Assembly: GCA_018398765.1 (NCBI GenBank)
Contig: JAHBMJ010004143.1
Coordinates: 10,149 to 35,884 of the forward strand
DNA from: Chromera velia
Lineage: Eukaryota > Sar > Chromeraceae
Length of the DNA stretch: 25,736 nt
Reading direction: 5' to 3'
Position 1 is the stretch's first letter. Every line of letters starts with the position of its first letter. Positions 21,901 through 25,736 of this stretch are shown one piece after another. A model generated the notes under the pieces. It was given only the letters and a program-made list of their open reading frames with translations, made no database searches and was not told the DNA's origin. The position numbers and the translations under genes were made by a program.

Positions 21901-23568
21901 GCCCCTTCGTCTTCAACATGGGCACCCCCGGTGCCGGTTGAGGGACCAAAAAAGGACCCCGGCGGCAGAGGAGGTTTGCCGGAACCCCGGGGGGGTTTGG
22001 GCGCCCCGGAAGAAGAGACTCCGGGGCCCCCCTTTCTCCTCACTGACGCGCTTTGGGGCACTTCTTTCTTTTGCGATGATACCGGGGTCCTCTGCTGTTG
22101 GGTAGACAGAGACAGAGAGAGACCCCCAGGGCCGGACCCCGGCATGAGCCTTCCGGTCCCACGAGGAGACAGGGGGAGTGGCTCTCGGGAGGGATACACG
22201 GCTGAGGAGACGTGGGGGGGCAGGTAGCCGCCATACTCACCTCCCACACCCGCAACCTGCGCGTTTGACGGTGGACGGAGACGAGTGACAAAAGAGGAGT
22301 CGTTCAGAGGGTCCAATGCGGGCACGTTGTCGATGAATGATGCCAGAGGAGGCGCCCCCGCCATTCCCCCCGTCCCTTCCTCTGGTGGCGGCGCCATCAT
22401 TCGTCGGGAAGAGGAGGTAGGGGACAGAGGGGCCCCGGATGATCTATGGAGGTGGAAAGGGGCCCCGGCCTGCATTGGTTTTTTCTCGGCAGAAGGGGGC
22501 AGAGCGGCCGGGTGGAGGAAGTGTTGGGACTTCCAGTGCGACGGGTGCCCCCCCCAGGACCCGGCATGCCAGTGCACAGGGGGGGACATGGGCGTGGCCG
22601 ATCCCGGGCCCCCCCCAGGACCAGTGGGCCCCGGCTGAACGGTCACGGTTGCGGTGGTTGAGGCGGGGGGGTTCAGCGAGGAGGAGCGCACCAGAACAGG
22701 GGCCCCGGCATGCCTCTGTGATCCCCCAAACGACAAATTGGACCCCGGCATACCGGATGGAGGAGACATTTGCCCTGCAGGAAGCGGAACCGGGGTACGC
22801 GCTCCCACTCCCACTCCTGGTGCTGCGGTACTATCTCCAACAACGCCAACGACAGGTGACATGCCCCCGAGGCCGAGGCCCTGTACGGGAGGGGAAGAGA
22901 AAGTCATCCCTTGAGGATCCACTCGCCCAGTGCCAGTCGTCTTCATTCGCCCCATCGGCACTCGAGAGTTCACATGCTGCTGCTGCACGTTTGACTGTGC
23001 ATGAGAATAGACGGTGGTCTGCTTGGCGGCCTGCTGAGGCGGGGGTGTCCGCGTTCTGGTCGCTGCTGCAGATCCTGTGGTCGCAGTGGGGGGTTGCAGT
23101 GGTTGTCCTCCAGTGATATGATGCACGTGGGGCTGTTGTCGGGTGACTGTGTGTGGCTGTGGGGACTGGGTGGTGCTGGACACATGGGGGGGGGCGTGTT
23201 GGTGTTGTCTGGGGNNNNNNNNNNNNNNNNNNNNNNAGGAGTAGGAGAGGTGCAGGGGGGGCTGGGGGTGGGGGGGCGGGAGTACAGATTTTGCAGTTGG
23301 GGCAGGGGGGATTCCCTTGAAGACTGCAGGCGGCGCTGGGGGGGGGATCGGTGGGGGTGCGGACGCATGGGGACCAGCAGGCATCTGCACTCAGACACAC
23401 ACAGACGGAGGGACACACACAGATACAGACAGACGCTCACACACTCTCACAAACACACACAGACACACACAGATACACATAGACATACACAGACACACAC
23501 AGATACACACAGACACAGACAGACAGACACACACAGGCAGATGGACAAAAAGGCAAATGTCGAAGCAG

Positions 23569-23602
<34 letters not shown>

Positions 23603-24744
23603 AGAAGGGGAACAAGGATCTGCAGAGAGGCGTGCTCAGTGGGGGTCGGGAAAGGAGCGGTGCAGAAAAAAAAAGCGAGAGAGAGCGAAAGGGAGACACG
23701 GGATCAAGAGAGGAGGAGGAGGACAAAAACGAAACAAACAGACAAAAACAAAGCAAGAAGAAAAGAGGTGAACAGGCAGAGGCCGCCAAGGAAGTTTGCC
23801 AAAACAGACGTCAGAGCAGACATGCACTTTGTGATCAACCACGGAGAGAAGAAAAGAAGAAAGCAAAGAGGTGGACAGGCGCATATGCTCCCCTAAATTC
23901 CGCACTGACCCCAACCAAAGACGAAGTCGAGAAGGATCCTGCAAGCAAGCAAGCATTAGGATAGGCAGAGGTGAAGAAGACACACGCTCAATACAGAAAG
24001 GGAGAGGAGGAGATAAGTCTTCCTCCTGCATGCGTGAAGGGACCGTCTCTCTCCAGCACTCCCACACCGGTGGGCCCTCTGCTGCTGGGTGGGCTCTCTC
24101 TTTGTTTGTTTGTTTGTTTGTCTGCCTCCGTTTTCGTACAGGTAGTCTGGGCTCTATGGTATACCGCACGCTTGTTTCCTTTTCTCCTGTGTCCTCCATC
24201 TTTCATCTCCATTCATTCATTCATCCATTCATTGACTCATCCATGCATCCATGCATCTATCAATCCATCCATTTGACCATAATGCACTCTCGATGCATCT
24301 CTCAATCCGTGCACCCACAGGCGGGCATCACAGATTCAATCCCCGGAGGATTCTTCTTGTCTTTTCTTTTCTGCGCCCTGTCTTGATTCGGTCAAGCAAG
24401 CCAACACAGACAGACAAGCAGACAAAAGGGAGAAGGGGGGACCTCAATTAACAGGAGACAGACCGGCAGCTGCTGTTGCATGCTGAGAGTGACCGGAGGG
24501 GTCGGCAGCGGGTGAGGCGACGCGGAGTTTTTGTCCCCCCGAGGCTTCTCCTCCTGCTTGCCTGCACACACACACTCAGCAAGAAACAGAAACGGTGACG
24601 GAAAGGCACACAGACTGACTGTACGTTTCGTTCGTTTTCCCTCCAGATGGACCGACTGACTGTCTGGCAGAGGGAGACCCACACAAAGAAAACACACTGA
24701 CCTTCCAAGAGGAGCAGTCAGCAAGAACATTCAAAGAACGGGCC

Positions 24745-24825
<81 letters not shown>

Positions 24826-25714
24826 CAGAGAGAGCGAGAGAGAGAGTGAAGGGACCAACCCCACCAACCAATTTGGTACGAGAAGTGAGGGAATGGGGAA
24901 AGAAGTGGTCCGACCGAACAAAGGAGAGGAGGGGGCTCACACACAGAGCGAGCAGGACGCACGTAAGTCCTTAACCACCAAATAGCAAACAGCACAAGTA
25001 GAGAGCAGCGTGAGAAGATCAACAGGGCAGGACGGCGGAAATCTTTTCGCCGAGAAAACACAGACAAAAATCCATCCTTCTATCGGAAAGCAACCGGCTA
25101 GCGACAACAATGAAACAAACGGTGCAGAGACAGCGAGGGTGAGAGAAAAAGAACTCACTGTTGAAATCTGTCTGATGGACGAAAGGCCGAAAATCTGCCC
25201 TGCTGCTGCTGCTGCTGCTGTAGATGGTCTTGCAGAGAGTTCATTTCTCTCTGTATGAGTTAACTTCTTTTGACGTCTCCTACGATTGCTTCCTCCCTGA
25301 GAGGAGTGGAATCAAGAAAAAGAGGGCTGGCTGGTAAGTGTCCCGACTCGTCTCTCCTCGCGTGAGGCGGCAGGCCCACTGGCTCAGAATCAGATTGAAC
25401 AGATTGAGTCTTCTCTCTATTCAAAAGGGGAGACTCAGACTGAGTGGTGTTGTGAAGTAAGAGCGCAGCTCGGACCACGATCCCTTTTTGCGGAGAGCCG
25501 AAGAAGGCAGGCTCAGATCTCTCTTTTCGTACAGAAAGATGGTGAGCGCGAAATGTCGAGTATGGCAGACGCTCGAAGACCTGCCAACCGAAATGATTCA
25601 CTTCGATCCGTACGTGGGTGCTGTATTCCTCCGAAGGCAGATACAAAGAAGGAAACAGCTTCGTGCTCGAGCGTTGGTACACGCAGGCTGACGCAGCCGA
25701 GTCAATACAGCAGC
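14079..25714 (-). CDS. Large spliced gene, disordered/coiled-coil protein, 5' partial
   Basis: Seventeen exons can be chained on the minus strand, with 16 introns of about 70 to 2,650 bases. The coding length in the window is about 4.97 kb, or about 1,650 residues. The order is: a short structured-looking N-terminal part, Gln- and Pro-rich linkers, a 525-residue Pro/Ser/Gly/Thr-rich exon ending in a Glu/Arg/Ala helix, a charged helical centre with an ECTFKPK motif spread over eleven small exons, and a 630-residue acidic and Gln/His-rich tail to the stop TAA at 14079-14081. TFKP motifs within charged helical repeats are, as far as I know, common in protist cytoskeletal and flagellar coiled-coil proteins, so a scaffold or cytoskeletal role is a guess. 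The start codon is outside the window (the first exon opens with an acceptor). There are doubts at exon 3, the exon-9 donor, the exon-12 acceptor and the N gap in exon 5. Confidence 0.7.
16712..16779 (-). CDS. Exon 16, basic helix
   Basis: The acceptor is TCTATTTCAG. It reads [20 protein letters not shown], then DT, a strongly basic helix that could bind nucleic acid, acidic partners or serve as a nuclear localisation signal. Two overlapping GT donors exist, ACC|GTGTGT (phase 0) and ACCGT|GTGTAC (phase 2). Only the second joins exon 17 in its open frame, giving V-YTAAAY. Confidence 0.6.
17145..17203. repeat. CA/CCCA/GA composite microsatellite in an intron
   Basis: ACAC, then ACCC units, then CA, then GA on the plus strand. 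On the coding (minus) strand it reads (CT)n(GT)n(GGGT)n inside the intron after exon 15. Confidence 0.9.
17249..17303 (-). CDS. Exon 15
   Basis: The acceptor is TGTCTGCAG. One base completes Ser, then [18 protein letters not shown], and the donor is GTG|GTCAGT in phase 0. This is the end of the helix, leading into a basic stretch in exon 16. Confidence 0.7.
17777..17913 (-). CDS. Exon 14, coiled coil
   Basis: The acceptor is TTGTGGCAG and the donor is CTGCAGAG|GTAGGT. It has 45 codons plus two bases: [20 protein letters not shown], then [16 protein letters not shown], then SVLEELQ. It contains three Cys. Phases fit on both sides. The plus strand is also open here but has only chance frames. 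Confidence 0.75.
18287..18371 (-). CDS. Exon 13
   Basis: The acceptor is ATGCATGCAG and the donor is GCGAG|GTGAGC, a good match to consensus. One entry base plus 28 codons: [18 protein letters not shown], then [10 protein letters not shown]. Phase 2 entry fits exon 12 and phase 0 exit fits exon 14. An Asn-Pro-Gly turn breaks the helix here. Confidence 0.75.
18713..18806. repeat. CA/CG-interrupted then GA microsatellite in an intron
   Basis: About 65 bases of CA with CG interruptions followed by about 28 bases of GA on the plus strand, just downstream of exon 12 in gene order. It does not itself touch an acceptor. Confidence 0.9.
18831..18901 (-). CDS. Exon 12, coiled coil
   Basis: It lies between (CT)n(GT)nGCAG and GCAAG|GTCTGT. 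The frame [17 protein letters not shown], then ETFLA, leaves in phase 2, matching exon 13. With the first AG as acceptor (start 18901) the entry phase is 0, which clashes with exon 11. Using the AG four bases further on (GCAGAAAG|AG, start 18897) restores the phase and gives DES-E-CDEEL. I prefer 18897, with a missed intermediate exon as the alternative. Confidence 0.65.
18904..18960. repeat. (CT)n(GT)n microsatellite forming an acceptor tract
   Basis: On the minus strand this is (CT) then (GT) ending in GTGTGCAG, directly in front of exon 12. No other pyrimidine tract is available, so the microsatellite is the acceptor tract. Confidence 0.9.
19067..19189 (-). CDS. Exon 11, acidic helix
   Basis: The acceptor is ATTTCCGCAG and the donor is GAGTCAG|GTATCT. 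It has two entry bases, 40 codons and one exit base: [20 protein letters not shown], then [13 protein letters not shown], then ASQQDES. A GGTC tetranucleotide array (four units) inside the exon encodes the VGRSVG stretch, so this is a microsatellite within coding sequence. Confidence 0.7.
19212..19250. repeat. (GTCA)n tetranucleotide repeat in an intron
   Basis: Nine or so tandem GTCA units with one substituted unit (CTCA). On the coding strand it lies in the intron before exon 11. Confidence 0.9.
19706..19794 (-). CDS. Exon 10, Gln-rich helix
   Basis: The acceptor is a CT/GT tract ending TCTCAG. It reads [20 protein letters not shown], then ALSMAENQE, and leaves at GAAC|GTGGGC in phase 1, giving ER-LLDTLF with exon 11. 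The donor is not consensus at +4, but the phases fit on both sides and the peptide is coiled-coil-like. Confidence 0.6.
19813..19843. repeat. (AGAGA) pentanucleotide repeat
   Basis: Five or more tandem AGAGA/GAAGA units, close to the acceptor of exon 10. On the coding strand it is pyrimidine-rich (TCTTC), part of that intron's tract. Confidence 0.85.
20126..20176 (-). CDS. Exon 9, short helical segment
   Basis: The acceptor is GAATGCAG. Phase 2 entry gives [16 protein letters not shown]. The proposed donor CCT|GTTGAG is weak but leaves the phase that exon 10 needs. The frame continues LSM before a second possible donor (ATG|GTTTCG) that would not fit the phase. The exon is likely, its 3' edge is not settled. 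Confidence 0.5.
20309..20394 (-). CDS. Exon 8, ECTFKPK motif
   Basis: The acceptor is TCTGTGCAG. The donor is CCCAA|GTAAGT, which is close to ideal and leaves phase 2. The peptide [15 protein letters not shown], then [11 protein letters not shown], has its last Lys completed by exon 9. The pattern of a helix rich in Arg/Glu followed by CTFKPK is, to my knowledge, recurrent in protist coiled-coil proteins of the cytoskeleton. It is the only recognisable motif in the protein, and it does not define a function. Confidence 0.8.
20673..20693 (-). CDS. Exon 7, 21-nt microexon
   Basis: Between GAGTGCAG and GAG|GTGGGT lie exactly seven codons, MLVHRSE, phase 0 on both sides. Inserting it between exon 6 (DRYQQ) and exon 8 (VRKEHEL) keeps the frame and the helical, charged character. 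It is shorter than most gene finders allow, so it may be missed. It could be alternatively spliced, since skipping it also keeps the frame. Confidence 0.55.
21294..21458 (-). CDS. Exon 6, charged helix
   Basis: The acceptor is GTTTGTGTGCAG and the donor is CAGCAG|GTCAGT. It has 55 codons, phase 0 at both ends. It reads [20 protein letters not shown], then [19 protein letters not shown] and RQWNDRYQQ. Dense Arg/Glu/Gln spacing fits a continuous alpha helix or coiled coil joined to the Ala/Glu/Arg end of exon 5. Among the best supported small exons. Confidence 0.8.
21810..23384 (-). CDS. Exon 5, 525-codon disordered Pro/Ser/Gly/Thr region
   Basis: The acceptor is CTGAGTGCAG and the exon starts [19 protein letters not shown]. 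It ends REAAVQ|GTCAGA in phase 0. The exon is rich in Pro, Ser, Gly, Thr, His and Gln, with recurring MPG, GAP and SPP peptides. It contains an N gap (23215-23236) near its start. Its last 40 residues change character to [12 protein letters not shown], seven Ala and REAAVQ, an amphipathic helix that continues into exon 6. The frame is open without a stop for over 1.5 kb while the flanks are closed, which is good evidence of coding despite the low complexity. Confidence 0.75.
23215..23236. other. Assembly gap of N's inside exon 5
   Basis: Twenty-two N's flanked by G-rich sequence. The number of N's need not be the real length, so the reading frame across it is assumed, not shown. The same frame is open on both sides. 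Confidence 0.95.
23396..23536. repeat. CA/GACACA minisatellite in an intron
   Basis: Some 140 bases of interspersed CACACAGA, ATACA and GACAGACA units with 12-16-base periodicity. On the coding strand it is GT/TCTG-rich and lies in front of the acceptor of exon 5. It ends at 23396, 12 bases from the exon. Confidence 0.85.
23572..23600. repeat. (GA)n microsatellite
   Basis: A pure GA run within the intron upstream of exon 5. Confidence 0.9.
24464..24561 (-). CDS. Exon 4, Pro/Gln linker
   Basis: The acceptor is a GT-rich tract ending TGTGCAG. The donor is CTGCCG|GTCTGT (a later one, GAG|GTCCCC at 24443, is also in phase 0). The reading [20 protein letters not shown], then [10 protein letters not shown], exits in phase 0, as the next exon requires. 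Confidence 0.5.
24620..24749 (-). CDS. Exon 3 segment, left boundary unresolved
   Basis: The donor TACA|GTCAGT leaves phase 1, which fits the next exon (A+GC makes Ser). Upstream the frame reads [14 protein letters not shown] and [13 protein letters not shown]. The inner 42 bases between WK and SVG begin GTCAGT and end CAG, so they could be a very short intron, but they keep the frame and may simply be coding. The 5' side runs straight into a long CT tract (24751-24845) with no AG to serve as acceptor. A sequence error, a non-AG acceptor, or a segment that is not an exon at all would each explain this. Confidence 0.35.
24751..24845. repeat. Long (AG)n tract next to exon 3
   Basis: About 95 bases of AG repeat broken by two A/C interruptions and a GATACAG unit. 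On the coding strand it is a long CT tract, placed exactly where an acceptor tract for exon 3 should be, but without a following AG. Confidence 0.9.
25159..25250 (-). CDS. Exon 2, polyglutamine
   Basis: The acceptor is CTCATACAG and the donor is the strong GTGAGT after CAACA. Thirty codons plus two bases begin [10 protein letters not shown], then come seven CAG-encoded Gln, then [13 protein letters not shown]. Phase 0 entry matches the exit of the previous exon. The pure CAG run is likely to vary in length. Confidence 0.65.
25476..25714 (-). CDS. Exon 1 in window (N-terminal part)
   Basis: The acceptor reads TGTTTACAG and two bases complete the first codon. The frame is open for 79 codons to GATCGTG|GTCCGA, a donor in phase 0. 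The peptide ([48 protein letters not shown]) is mixed and not low-complexity, unlike most of the protein, so it may be part of a folded domain. I do not recognise it. The frame stays open beyond the donor to 25260, so the exon might end later. The plus strand is also open here (25488-25691), but it lacks matching splice partners. Confidence 0.55.
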
Positions 25715-25736
25715 CTGTAAACACAGAAACACTCCA

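Noticed and set aside
22439-23116. Plus-strand open frame of 225 codons
   Set aside because: It is entirely antisense to the long exon 5, whose GC-rich sequence keeps several frames open by chance.
23396-23536. Regularly spaced CACAGA units as a CRISPR-like array
   Set aside because: There are no unique spacers and the units are degenerate CA/GA, so it is a minisatellite in an intron.
23001-23964. Plus-strand frames of 256 and 215 codons
   Set aside because: They cross the N gap and the CA/GACA minisatellite, and the peptides are repeat-derived.
25488-25691. Plus-strand frame of 67 codons opposite exon 1
   Set aside because: It is open on the opposite strand of exon 1 but lacks matching introns. 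The minus strand has a clear TTTACAG acceptor and a phase-correct chain.

Overview
The window looks like nuclear DNA of a eukaryote, probably a protist or alga. It shows GT-AG introns with pyrimidine tracts, many short phased exons, a 21-nt microexon, long homopolymeric peptide runs (Gln, Ala, Glu, Pro), abundant microsatellites and short assembly gaps (an N at 5202 and N's at 23215-23236). There is no bacterial-style gene packing. The style resembles a chromerid alga such as Chromera, but that is an impression of style and not a match to any sequence. No protein here could be assigned to a named family.

Region by region. (1) 1-9,565 is a desert of simple repeats, with blocks of polypurine and polypyrimidine (GGAA/TTCC, GA/CT, CA/GT, tetranucleotides) alternating every 100-300 bases. 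I see no convincing gene, only two weak exon-like islands (5682-5756 and 9566-9623, both plus strand). (2) 9,720-12,700 is an AT-richer island of decayed mobile DNA. It holds two copies of a dispersed repeat (10258-10555 and 11751-12455). The second copy is split by a fold-back, MITE-like element of about 408 bp (11837-12244), and a decayed relative of that element lies at 9818-10037. Between the copies are a 105-bp tandem duplication and minus-strand, coding-like relics. (3) 12,700-14,078 is intergenic, with GATC-rich palindromes and simple repeats. (4) 14,079-25,714 is one large minus-strand gene, 5' end beyond the right edge, for which I could chain 17 exons.

The gene. Exon boundaries were read by eye from acceptor AG, donor GT and reading phase, and nearly every junction keeps the frame. 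The product is about 1,650 residues within the window. It has a compact N-terminal part with Gln/Pro-rich linkers, a roughly 525-residue Pro/Ser/Gly/Thr-rich disordered exon, a charged helical (probably coiled-coil) centre spread over eleven small exons and containing an ECTFKPK motif, and a 630-residue acidic, Gln/His-rich disordered C-terminal exon ending at the stop. This suggests a scaffold or cytoskeleton-associated protein, which is inference only. In several introns the acceptor tract is itself a long (CT)n(GT)n microsatellite.

Weak points: the exon-3 segment has no visible AG acceptor, exon 12 needs a downstream AG to hold phase, the exon-9 donor is weak, and the large exon 5 contains an N gap.
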